This document shows positions 11,221 to 21,384 of a stretch of DNA of 64,000 nucleotides, piece by piece. A program made the translations under genes and the position numbers. Numbering within the stretch: the stretch's first letter is position 1; each line of letters begins with the position of its first letter. The DNA comes from Rhodocollybia butyracea (taxonomy: Eukaryota; Basidiomycota; Agaricomycetes; Agaricales; Omphalotaceae). Below the pieces are notes generated by a model that saw nothing but the letters and a program-made list of their open reading frames with translations, had not been told where the DNA came from and did no database searches. The stretch spans positions 310,001 to 374,000 of the forward strand of contig JADNRY010000009.1 of NCBI GenBank assembly GCA_015501585.1, written 5' to 3'.

Positions 11221-11851
11221 ATGCCAGCTCCGACCGACGAAGACAAGGACGAAATTTTCCTATCCTGCCGGTATGGAGATCTCGAGGAGGTCCAAAAATT
11301 CATCTCGAAATTCGGTGCAGAACATCTCTCCGAAATCCGTGATGCCAATGGCAACACCGTTCTACATATGATTAGCGGAAATGGGCACACCGGTGAGCCT
11401 TCATCCGATTGTTTGACAAGTATTAGATATATTGAATGTTCTAAGACGTGCTATAGATACCCTCAAATATCTACTGCCTTTCATCTCTCCATCACTTCTG
11501 TCAGCGCAAAACAGTGCAGGATCTACGGCATTGCATTGGGCTGCACTGAACTCCCATCTGTCCATCGTTCAAGAACTCGTGTTGTTTCCCTCAGGAGTTG
11601 GGGTTAACCTGATCGATATAAAAAACTCGGCGGGGCATTCCCCACTTGCCGAGGCTGAGCTTGCTGGGTGGCAGGAAGGAGCGAAATGGCTAGTTGAAGT
11701 GATGAATCTGGAAGCTGTGACGGAGGAAAATGGAACCGAGAATGTGGAGGACTCGGACACTGTGGACCCCAATCAAGAAGTCGAAGTTGAGATTGAGGAT
11801 GCAGACGGGGAAGTGGCCAAGATGACTATCAGTGGGTCAACAGGTACATGA
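11221..11851 (+). CDS. YAR1: Small ankyrin-repeat protein, Yar1-like
   Basis: Two exons (11221-11392 and 11457-11851) encode 188 aa; the GTGAGC...CTATAG intron splits the Asp of HTDTLKYLL. The N-terminus DEDKDEIFLSCRYGDLEEV begins an ankyrin region. Repeat cores are GNTVLHMISGNGHTDTL (about residues 45-60) and GSTALHWAALNSHLSIV, then SAGHSPLAEAELAGWQE. The C-terminus is acidic (EVEVEIEDADGE). Size, two clear repeats and acidic tail match yeast Yar1, the dedicated chaperone of ribosomal protein Rps3 that keeps it soluble on its way to the pre-40S particle. The assignment rests on size and layout. A generic small ankyrin protein is the alternative. Confidence 0.78.
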
Positions 11852-12130
11852 CATGTACAAACAGACAGTTCTTGTATATTGACAAGAATAGCCTTGATGT
11901 TCACATTTCGTGCGCGTACGCGAGTGAGCTGAAGCTCGACAAACAGTAGCCTTGATATTCAGATGCACACCTCGTGCGTACTCGCCTCGCCCTAGCGCCC
12001 ATTTGCAAATCTCCATCTGTCTATTAGTGCCTCAGGCCAGCTCAGGCCGCCGCTCTCCCTTTTAAGCGTTACTTAATATTATGTGTGGCAGGCTTGCATC
12101 GGACCACTATCGGACCTCAGTTCATGATTC
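11852..12130. other. Intergenic, 3' flank of the ankyrin gene
   Basis: Holds a short direct repeat of about 30 bp (AATAGCCTTGATGTTCACATTTCGTGCG at 11886 and AGTAGCCTTGATATTCAGATGCACACC at 11946). Nothing else is recognised. Confidence 0.4.
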
Positions 12131-14203
12131 TTTGGCGCCGTGCATACTCGACGCTCGTAGCCTAGTAACTTTAGGTGTAACAGCCTCCCTACTCCACTCT
12201 ACTACTCCACATCGTTGAAATAACAATCCCGCTGCAGGACCATTCCGCGCGCCGTGTCAGCCCGATGTCCGAATAGTCGCATCTTTTCCTCCACCGTCCT
12301 GGTCCGTCATAGATCACTCATAGATCGTCATTCAACCTAGCCTACTCGCACTTGTACCTACTTGTACCCTCTTGTACCTCTGTATAAGTATGTATTTTTC
12401 ATGTCCTCGGAATCTCAGCTGTTCCGCTGTGCCGAGCTTGGGATAGCTTGGGATATGTTAGGCCTAATATGTCATGATGATGATATATCGTAGATTGTCA
12501 TAAACAGCAGGTATGGTACTACTTAAAATATCAATCAACATCAATGCAATCATAGAAGTATTTTAGAGGTCGAGCGAGCGAACATGTAATAATCGAGGGT
12601 GTTCAAAGAGGTTCAAACTCGTGTGTACAGTCATTTACCACTCAATGACACACTTGAAAAAAATATTGATTCAAGGGATCATAACGTCTTGACCCAATCA
12701 ACCCTCATCGCCAGGTCGTCCTCAGCTTGCGATATGTTAGGATATGTTATATCTGATTTCTGATATCGTAGATTGTCATAAACAGGAGGTATGGAAGTAC
12801 TTAAAATATCAATCAACATTAATGCAATCATAGAAGTAAAGGTCTCGCGAGCGAACATGTAATAATTAAGAGTGTTCAAAGAGGTTCAAACTGAGACTCG
12901 AGCTCGTGTGTATGTAGAAAAAGAAATTGATATCGAATCAAGGGTACATAACGTCTGTTCAGTGTTCATTATTGGCATTTCAGGCATTTCGGCACATTTG
13001 CCACATCTTGACCCAGTCAATCCTCGTCGCCAGGTCGTCTGAGTCACTCGTCGGCCAAGTCGCACCCCAAGTGTCTCCAAGTGCCTTCAGGTGTCCTACC
13101 AACCAAACAAAAACAACCATTCAATCCGTACGCCCACGAGGGAAAAAAAGGGAAAAAAAAGGCTACCCACCTGTGCAAGCGCGAAAATCATACATTGCTT
13201 TGGAGTCTGGACTAAATAAATTTCAAGTGTCAAAAGCACACAAGGCCGTGATATTTTCAGACACGATACATAACGTACTCTCCATCTGTCCATGGCTCCC
13301 CCAACGTTATCTGGGAACCACCCCGAAGGAATCTAGGCTCGGCGCCGTGGCATATCTCGTAGTAGGTGTAGGTGTAATAGCACCATCATACTAGGCCCTA
13401 CTAGGCCCTACTAGACCCTACTAGACCACCTCGCTCAAATACCAATCCCGCTGCAGGAGCATTCCGCGCGCCGTGTCCAAATCGCCGCATCTTTTCCATC
13501 CTCATTCACCGGCATTCACCCAGTCATACAACCTCCCCTACTCGCACCCAGCACCCACATGTCTATGTACTTTCATGAAGCAAGTGCAGCTTGAAGTGAG
13601 TTGGCCAGGTAAATATTAGAAACCACATGCTGTTCCGCTATGCCGAGCTCGGGAAGGCTTGGGAACTCTTGGGATATGTTAGGATATGTTAGGATATGTT
13701 ATCTGATAGTCTGATAAAGTCTGATAAAGTCTGATATCGAGATTGTCATAAAACAGAAGGTATGGAAGTATATAGGTATGGAACCAAGTACTTAAAAGGG
13801 TATCAATTAACATCACATTAAAGCAACCACAGAAGTAAATAAAAGGGTCTCGCGAGCGACCAAAAAAATAATGCGCGAATAGAACAAGAACGAATCCTAT
13901 GCATGTATGTATGTAAGAATTAATAATTGAGAAGTCGTGTATGCGTGTGTAAGTAGTATGTCGAAAATATAAAACATTGATATCGAATCAAGGATACATA
14001 ACGTCCGTCCGTCCTCCAGTTCTCCGGTGTTCATTGAGCATTGAGCATTTCAGGCATTTCGGGCACTTCAGCAACATTTTCAACATTTTCCACATCTTGA
14101 CCCCGGTCAACCCAGTCAACCCAGGTCACCCCTCATCGCCATCGCCAGGTCATCTTCGTGACGTCTGTTCATTCATCGTTCATTAGGCATTTCATTAGGC
14201 AGT
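12130..14203 (-). repeat. Tandem duplications of the GH16 gene's 3' end and downstream flank
   Basis: The stretch is largely built from copies of the end of the neighbouring GH16 gene. Copies of the last exon (encoding DDLAMRVDWVKMW on the minus strand) occur near 12690-12725, 12990-13075 and 14090-14160; the functional one is at 14204-14287. A copy of the penultimate exon lies near 13170-13215, and a copy of the end of the exon before it (around GWFPDG) near 13275-13345. Downstream flank sequence recurs three times, with blocks GATATGTTAGGATATGTTA, GATTGTCATAAA-CAG, GTACTTAAAA and TCTCGCGAGCGA near 12450, 12725 and 13665. A larger unit (about 12215-13345 versus 13440-14475) also begins with a shared GCTGCAGGA-CATTCCGCGCGCC block. 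Confidence 0.8.
13386..13432 (+). repeat. Microsatellite-like CCTACTAGG-type repeat
   Basis: Four to five imperfect decamers of the form TACTAGGCCC / TACTAGACCC. They sit at the boundary between the two large GH16-end repeat units. Confidence 0.6.
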
Positions 14204-16396
14204 TCAGCACATTTTCCACATCTTGACCCAGTCAACCCTCATCGCCAGGTCATCCTCGCTCGTCGGCCAAGTCGCACTCCAGGTGTCCTACCAAACCAAA
14301 CATTCAATTCATACGCCAACGAGGAAAAAAAAAGGACTACACACCTGCGCAAGCGCGAAATCATACATCGCTTTTGGACTAAACTCAAGTCAGAAGGGCC
14401 ATAATATTTATGCACAAAACCACGTACTCTCCATCAGTCCACGGCTTCCCCCCCACGCCATCCGGGAACCACCCCGACGTCCCGCCCGCCGCCACCGAAA
14501 GAATAAGATAAAACTCCTGATCAAACGGCGCACTCCAGCTATTTGCCCCCCAGATATCCTGTACCGCCACTTCCTCGCCTTCCCCATTTTGCGCCACGGA
14601 GGGGTACTTCCCGCGGGACCAGAAGGACTGGGAGGAGGATTTGAGGCTGAAGTCGAGCATGGATTGGAGGCGTGAGTCGACGTAGAGGCGCATCCAGGAG
14701 GGGGACCATTCGAGGGTGTAGGTGTGGAAATCTGGTGGGGGGGCGAAAGAAGAATTAATGAAGGATTTGGGTTAGTGGGTAGGTAGATAATTAGATAATT
14801 AGATGGTGTGCTTAGGAGATGTACCTTCATTAAATCCCCCCCGTTTCATAGACCACCACCCGAACATCTCGGTCAACAAGGTTTGAAGGGGAGAGTAGTT
14901 CAACGACGAGCGCACAAAATTGAAGCCTTGAGCGGGATAGGAGGCATCGTTGCCTCGAGCCTCCATGATCTATAGGGGGACAAATTAAATCATCAATCAG
15001 CAGGTGTTCCCTGAGCTCCACGATAGGAGAAAGGGAAGGGAAGGAAGAGTTGCTTACGTCTATTTCTCCGCTCAAAGGCCACTGTCCATATGTGTTATTC
15101 TGAGGAAGCATCCTGAATGCGGGAGGTCAGGGTTAGAAATTTTGACATAAAGAACGTTTACGTTCACCTACCAGATAGCGGGCCACAACCAGTCTCCACG
15201 GGGTATCTTCGCGCGCACCTGCACACGGCCATACGTGATGCTATGCGTCCCGTTAGTGCTAATCATAGCACTTTGTACAGGAGGCACGACCGTGTTAGTC
15301 GAGTTATCCGACGTAACACTACACGCAGTCTCATTCGTCGTCGTACAATCACTCCCAAGATCATACTTATACCCGCCAAACACATTCTGCGCACCGATAT
15401 CCTGGCTCGTCAGGGTCGGGATAATATACAGATTCCCATTCTGCACTTTCAGGTTTTCGTCTAGGTTGGTCATGGCTTGGAATTCGCCGTTCCCGAAGCC
15501 GCCGAGCTCGACGGTGCGTTTCCAGATGGAGGTGTCGAGGGCGCCGGAGGAGAAGTCGTCCTCGAAGACGACGCAGAGGTGGGACTCGTCGAGGAGGTTG
15601 ATGTCGCGGAGCTCGAAGAGGCTGAGGAGGGCGGCGGCGAGGACGCCGAGGAGCATGCACGCGATGGTGGAGTACTTTGCGCGGCGCTCGCGGTCGTGGC
15701 GGGTTGCGAGCCATGGTTTGTCTTCTTTGGAGAGCTTCTCGGTTAGGAGGGTGGAAGGCAGTGGATCTTTGGCTGTGCGCGCGGGTGAAAATGAGCAGGC
15801 TGTCAGTATCAGCGGATATTAAGACTGGAAGTATGGAACGCACTTTTACGGACAGCAAATGCGAGAGCGGTGCTTGACCCAGAAGGCGATATGACATCTG
15901 GACCCGGACTCGGACTCGTCTGGGACGGGTATACCGGGGGAGTCCAGGCAATAGAGGAAACAGGCCGAGAGTTTGGGGAAAGGAAGGGGGCGCGAAAGAT
16001 CATACTACTGGTTCGCGAAGACTCGTTCAGGTTGGGGCTGGAGCCTTTGGAATTGAGAGTACCTGCTGCAGAATTTCGATAGAGGGTATTTCGCGGGGAG
16101 CCATTCGGCGAGTTGGGGTGTTGTGCGTGTCCGGAGTCGGACATGAATGGAGCAACTGGGGGATCCAAGAGCTCGTCGTGGTTGTGCGAATCGTCTGAGG
16201 ATCTTCTGCGTCCATTGGGGATACTTTCAATAGACGAACGGCGGGAAAGCGATGACGGAAGAGGATCGGGGTTTCCGGGATACGCCAGGAACGGGTAAGC
16301 GTAGGCAGAAGGAGGGGGTCGAATGCCTTCTAGCGTGTTCCTACGACGACCAGCTATTCGTCGGGGTCGAGGACTCTCAGAGTCTGAGGAATCCAT
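14204..16396 (-). CDS. KRE6/SKN1-type beta-glucan synthesis protein, GH16 family
   Basis: Seven exons (16396-15844, 15772-15172, 15112-15058, 14969-14825, 14731-14428, 14378-14345, 14287-14204) join in frame to 591 aa. A long Ser/Pro-rich cytosolic N-terminus (about 1-220) precedes one TM segment (IACMLLGVLAAALLSLF), the type-II topology of Kre6/Skn1. The luminal GH16 domain starts VFEDDFSSGALDTSIWKR. The catalytic motif GEIDIMEARGN forms across the exon 3/4 junction. Late conserved blocks are HTYTLEWSPSWMRLYVD, GWFPDGVGGKPW and the Cys-terminal VDWVKMWKMC. The family acts in the ER/Golgi in beta-1,6-glucan assembly for the cell wall. The two smallest 3' exons are repeated downstream. Confidence 0.93.
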
Positions 16397-16851
16397 TGTC
16401 GACGCGGAGAACTAGAGACTCTGGGGAAAACGTGGGTTGTTTATGTTCTTCATCTCCTGCACTTCTCTCACGATTATCAACGACGTAATTGTCACCAGAT
16501 AAGTTCCATAAGTTTCATAAGTTTGGCGGTAGTTGTGAGGCCTTGGAGGGAAACGAAGGTTAATTGTCATCTATCATGGCTTTCTAGTTCGCTTCCCTGT
16601 GCAGAATTATAAAAAGTTTGCAGCGCTGTAGCTGCGAGGTGACGGCCATGTGTGGAAATTTGATACCAGATTTGGAAGAGGTCATCACGGTCACATGGCT
16701 TTAGCTAAGCAGTGCCGTCATGCCGATGCCAGTGCACAAAACTATGTAGGATCGCTGTCTAATGTATGAAGGTTCCACCATGTGGGCGTTGATGCTCATC
16801 ATGTGGAGAAGAAATAATTGTATACCCCCGCTTGTGGTGGTTACTCAGCGT
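16397..16851. other. Upstream region of the GH16 gene
   Basis: Probable 5' region of the glucan-synthesis gene. No ORF with recognisable content and no TATA box I would stand behind. The tRNA-Val repeat array starts to its right. Confidence 0.4.
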
Positions 16852-16951
16852 ACTGACAACGTTGATGAAAGCTTGAAGATGGTTAGAGCAGATGATGGAC
16901 AAAATTATTCGGAATGAGGACATCAACGTAAAGAAACAGAGTTCTGATTAT

Positions 16952-17047
16952 GGTTCAATGGCGTAGTGGTTATCGCATCTGTCTTACATATTCGGTCTAG
17001 TTAAGATTGTACACAGAAGGTCTCCGGTTCGATCCCGGGTTGAACCA
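16952..17047 (+). tRNA. tRNA-Val (anticodon UAC), 23-nt intron, unit 1
   Basis: The cloverleaf folds fully. Acceptor GGTTCAA pairs with TTGAACC, discriminator A. The D stem is GCG/CGC. The anticodon stem TCTGT pairs with ACAGA around a loop reading C-T-T-A-C-A-C once the intron is removed. The T stem is TCCGG/CCGGG with loop TTCGATC. The intron occupies 16989-17011, at the canonical position after base 37. The A box (TGGCGTAGTGG) and B box (GGTTCGATCCC) are intact. A T-run for Pol III termination follows near 17078. Confidence 0.93.
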
Positions 17048-17294
17048 TACGCATGCTGGCACGCGAGCATTGTCTACATTTTTTACTTTTTCGTATTGCC
17101 CAATCAAACGTTCATACCTCTATATCAGAAAACTTTCAGCTATCTGTACTGATGGATTCCAAGTGCCTGCCAAACTTTCAGTTCCATGTTGATAATAGTT
17201 TGAAGACGGTCAGAGCACTGAGCAGATGACAGAATCATTTGGAATGGGGAGGACTTCAATCTGAAATCATATGATAAAAAATTGTTCTGATTAT

Positions 17295-17391
17295 GGTTCA
17301 ATGGTGTAGTGGTTATCGCATCTGTCTTACATTCGGGTTTTGGTACTTTGTTGTACACAGAAGGTCTCTGGTTCGATATCGGGTTGAACCA
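17295..17391 (+). tRNA. tRNA-Val (anticodon UAC), 24-nt intron, unit 2 (weakened T arm)
   Basis: Same acceptor and anticodon arms as unit 1, with the intron at 17332-17355. Differences are T for C in the D stem (a G-T pair), T for C in the 5' T stem, and ATATC in place of ATCCC. The T stem therefore keeps several G-T wobbles and the B box is altered. It may be poorly transcribed or a pseudogene. Confidence 0.75.
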
Positions 17392-17753
17392 TACGCAATA
17401 TATGCGACCTTCGTCTACATTTTTGTATTGCCCAATGTCTGACGTTGACGAAGCAGTGTGCCGACATGCCGATGCTACAGTCTACTACAGTAACTACTCA
17501 AGTACTTACGCTTGAGTCGCTGCAAAAATCTTGGACAAGATAAACTACATAGGATCGCTGTCTGCAGTGCGGGATTGTGCTCAGATTATACGGTGCATCA
17601 TTCCCGCGTTGATGCGTATGATGGAGAAGAACGTGCATCACAGACGAGTTCTACACTCCAGTGCTTGTGGTGACTTTGCTCAAAACTACGACGTTGATAA
17701 TAGCTTGAAGACGCTTAGAGCACTGAGCAGACGACAGGAGATTCTCTCATTAT

Positions 17754-17851
17754 GGTTCAATGGCGTAGTGGTTATCGCATCTGTCTTACATTATCGTTCA
17801 GCCACTCTCGATGTACACAGAAGGTCTCCGGTTCGATCCCGGGTTGAACCA
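17754..17851 (+). tRNA. tRNA-Val (anticodon UAC), 25-nt intron, unit 3
   Basis: Exons are identical to unit 1 throughout, with the intron at 17791-17815. A and B boxes are intact, and a run of seven T follows at 17875. The intron sequence shares little with units 1 and 2 apart from the 3' end GTA before CACAGA. Confidence 0.93.
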
Positions 17852-17859
17852 TGCGTTGT

Positions 17860-18498
17860 AGGAACAAGAGCTGCATTTTTTTAAAAAATCGCCTAGCTAA
17901 TGAAACTTCCCTAACATTCTTACATCCATAACAGAAAACCTCAGCTTTCCATGTACTGATAAATTCCAAGTGCCTGCCAAAACATTCAGTTCCACGTGGA
18001 GTTTCTCTTTTTTCATGCATGCCATCTCTCGCCCACTGAATTTTCGGGATCCAGACTGATTTCCGATCTCCAGCCCAACGTTAGTATCAGGCACTTCAGG
18101 CAGTTCAAGACGTCCAAACCTTTAAAGTTCTTCGATGTACCGGTGTTACGTTTCGAATTTATTGGGCTGACGCTCCCGCAAATCCAACCGAAGCGATGCC
18201 GGCAACATTGATGCCGAGTTGGCGCCAAGTTCTACTTTTAGCTACAGTACAACTTATTCAGTCATTGCAGTGGTAACTTTGAAACAAGTTTCTCCACATG
18301 AGTCGTCTCTGCGAGCAATAAGTTAAACAAAAAATGAAACTCAGCCCTGCGCCAGAAAGTTGGCGGAGAAAAAGTTATTGACCTATCAAACTGTTAGAGC
18401 ACAGCCAACAGCCAATTCGCCCAGATGACGATCAAAACACGAGCAGGTACATACTTAATCTCTGTTCTTTTCCTTCTTCTTCGATATCTTCGTCCCCA
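17860..18498. other. Intergenic / promoter of the F-BAR gene
   Basis: No recognisable gene; overlapping ORFs around 17996-18228 on both strands look random. It holds a palindromic TTGGCGCCAA at about 18223. Its right end is the presumed promoter of the gene at 18499. Confidence 0.4.
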
Positions 18499-20323
18499 AT
18501 GGCTGTCAGAGCCCAGGCATCCACCTCATCGCTAACCAAGTATGCGACTGCAAAGTCTCCCGGTGTCGACTTGTACAACGGCAGCACCTCGCGGGACTTT
18601 TGTAATTCGTTCTGGGGCGGAGGAGATGCCGGTGTAAATGTCCTTTTTGCACGAATGAGAGGCGCTGCGAGGACTACTGATAATCTGAGGAACTTTTGGA
18701 AAGAACGGTATGTGGGATCGATATACACAGTATACAAATAGAATGGCTTAGTTTTCATCAGCTCGACAATCGAGGAAGAGTATGCGAGCAAGCTTTTACA
18801 CCTTGCTCAGAGTACCATGGGCAAAGACGAGATTGGGTAAGATACTTTTTATTTATCCTCTGAACTGAATCCTCACAACCCTATGCTTCCAGCGAACTCC
18901 GTAATGCTCTCGACACTCTACAGCTCGAAACTGAAAAGCTGGCAAAGACACATCTTCAGCTATCTTCTCAGATTCGCACGGAGATGGAGGATCCGACAAC
19001 AGCTCTGCTCAACAAACAGCTCGAGCACCGGCGCAGCACCCAATCCCCCGTCGAGAAAAAGTTCAAGTCGAAACTGTCCCAGGAATCATATGTGACAAAG
19101 GCACGGGAAAAATACCAAAGCGACTGTTTCCGCATCGCAACCTACAGCCAGCAGCTCGACAACCAGAGTCCAGACGCGGAGCGAATCCGCGTAAAGCTGA
19201 AGCGTGCGGAGCAGACGGTGGGGGCGAACGAAAAGGACTATGCGGCTTTTGCGAAGACGTTGTCTGATATGATCCCGGGATGGGAGGAGGACTGGAAGAA
19301 CTTTTGTGATTCGTGTCAGGATCTCGAAGAGGAGAGACTGGACTTTATGAAGGACAATCTATGGGCTTATGCGAATGCTGTTTCTACCATCTGTGTGGCT
19401 GACGACGAGGTAAGCCCCATCATTCCATCGCCCACAAAATTATGATGAACTAACACACCTTTTGCGCCTTTTGTAGTCTTGCGAAACCATCCGTACCGTC
19501 CTAGACCAACTCGAAACCGATCGCGACATCGAAGCGTTCGTTCAAGAATACGGCACCGGCAACTCCATCCCCAATCCTCCAGACTTCGTCCCCTATTCCG
19601 GATCCACCAACGCAAACGGGTCGACTCCTTCCCTAGTAGGCAGCGTAACCGCTACGGCCGTCTCGACGCGTCCCGCCAACTACGCGCGCAAATCCCGCAA
19701 ACCGTTCCCTGCATATACCCCTGCGGCATCCGCGAACGCTGCTGCTGCCCTAAGAAGAGACCCGTCGGTAACAAGCAGTGGCCAGAATCACCGGACACCT
19801 TCACCCACTCGTGCGCCTACGAATAATAATGCGTTCCCGCCAAGAGGAGCGAATAATGTGCCCCCGCCGCCTCCGACGTCGCCTCCGCAAATCCACCAGT
19901 CTCCGCCGCAGGCGCGGAACGGGAATGGACCGAATGGGTATAGTGAGCCAGACCCTAAGCGGACAGCCGCATTGACGGATAGACGGATGACGCTTCCGCC
20001 ACAGCCTGCAGGCATAGAAGTGGCGGCCCCGATCCCGCCTGCAGCTCCTACTGGCGACGAGAGAAACAAGATCCTCTTCTATGGTACGTGTCGCAATTGT
20101 TTGTGTCCTTCACCCATTTCTCATTGGGCTTCTGCTTTTCACAGTGGAAGCGATGTATGACTACACAGCCACGATAGACGAAGAGTTCAATTTCCAAGCT
20201 GGGGATATCATCGCAGTGACGGACATTCCGGACGACGGGTGGTGGAGCGGGGAGCTGCTGGACGAAGCTAGGAGGGAGGAAGGAAGACATGTGTTCCCGA
20301 GCAACTTTGTGCGGCTGTTCTAA
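18499..20323 (+). CDS. F-BAR and SH3 domain protein, CDC15/IMP2/HOF1-like
   Basis: Five exons (18499-18707, 18762-18836, 18893-19409, 19477-20083, 20145-20323) join in frame to 528 aa. The F-BAR domain (about residues 20-280) opens DFCNSFWGGGDAGVNVLFARM and continues with IEEEYASKLLHLAQS and a long helical region (SQESYVTKAREKYQSDC, LKRAEQTVGANEKDY, MIPGWEEDWKNFCD). A disordered Pro/Ser-rich linker follows. The C-terminal SH3 domain reads AMYDYTATIDEEFNFQAGD, DDGWWSGELL and VFPSNFVRLF. The family curves the plasma membrane and scaffolds the contractile ring at septation sites, the SH3 binding proline-rich partners. At about half the size of Cdc15 it is nearer to Imp2/Hof1-type proteins. Confidence 0.9.
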
Positions 20324-21384
20324 GTGTGGGGTTCTGCTAGTTTCAGATCTACTTACATATTTCTTGGATACTTGTTCGCGTCTCTCTCTTTCCTTTAATT
20401 AATTATTTCCAGTTATTTCCCCATTATTCCCGTTCTTCCACGTCTTCCACGTAAGTTATTCTACTACTGCTTTCTGCCCACATGTACGAAAAAGTACGTT
20501 TGCCTTTTACTAGTCTGTATCCAGAGTTTTCCATTAAAACTCCATTCCTGCTCATTACTCGGCGTTCACTTTAACTAGTCTTTACATTTGTATCCAGAGT
20601 TTTTCATTAAAACTCCATTCCTGCTCCATTCTGCCAACTATTGATACTTGGCATATTTTTCGTTGACAACTTGCTTGAAAACCATCTGTTTTTGACATTT
20701 CGCATCATTTCGTGGGAGGATGAGAACATGTTCAGATGCATGCATCTTTCATTTCTTCCGTTCTGCACGTCTCTTCTTATCCACAGTTTATCCAACCAGT
20801 CATCGGACTAGATACTTGCTTGGCCTTTGGTGGGATTACACCTAGTATTTGGCGCCAGAACGATAAACCTCTTTTGGGTGTTATTAGGCCGAGAACGCGC
20901 TAGAAGTCGACGACCAGGGCGGACGGCGCTTAGCGATGGACCTTGTGTTCTTACCCTTGTTTTATACGTCACAAAGGTCTCTTGCCTAACGAGTTGCTTT
21001 GTTCCTGCTTTCTTGGCGTCTGCTTTTTCATTTCAGCCGCAAAAGTTTCAGCTAAAACCTGCGAAACCTGGGGCGACTGGGCGCTTTGTGGACCCACACA
21101 AAAGCCTGTTTCCGTTTTCCCGGCGGCCGTTTTTTTCCTCGTTTTTTCTTTTGTGGCGAAAACAAAGGATGCCCGGTTAAGGCATCCTACTTGGAAAAAA
21201 ACCAAACGTCCTTTGTTCTCTTTCATTTGATACTTAATAGGTGGTAGCGGTCCCGAATTGGCCACATTAAACGCGTTGTACAACTGTACAACTAAACTCT
21301 TCTGTATACGCCACGCCGACTAGTGCCCCCGAAACTTCGAAGAGATACATCTTCACATAACCTTCACATAACCCATCTCGTCTT
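20324..21384. other. Long intergenic stretch with a short direct repeat
   Basis: About 1.06 kb without a supportable gene. A direct repeat of about 38 bp (TGTATCCAGAGTTTT-CATTAAAACTCCATTCCTGCTC) lies at about 20515 and 20588. Two overlapping ORFs at 20827-21283 on opposite strands show no protein-like composition. The right end is the presumed promoter of the gene at 21385. Confidence 0.5.

Larger units (their letters stand above)
16855..17860 (+). repeat. Tandem array of about 400-bp units, each with a tRNA-Val gene
   Basis: Three imperfect units. Each has a leader containing GTTGATAATAGCTTGAAGACG and AGAGCACTGAGCAGA (near 16860, 17190 and 17695), a tRNA-Val(UAC), and (units 1 and 2) a trailer TCTACATTTTT...TATTGCCCAAT. 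tRNA starts are 343 and 459 bp apart. Sequence between the tRNAs has diverged more than the tRNA exons. Confidence 0.75.

Noticed and set aside
13096..13293. Minus-strand ORF of 65 codons treated as a gene
   Set aside because: Its protein-like part (ALAQ preceded by a PK..MIF stretch) is a copy of the penultimate GH16 exon read through an intron, so it belongs to the repeat.
15367..15951. 194-codon minus-strand ORF rich in Arg and Pro
   Set aside because: It is the shadow frame of the GH16 exons, whose frame carries the recognised domain.
20850..20865. TTTGGCGCCAGAACG resembles a retrotransposon primer-binding site (also TTGGCGCCAAG at 18223)
   Set aside because: No long terminal repeats, polypurine tract or gag/pol coding sequence is found around either site. 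A short palindromic match alone is not evidence.
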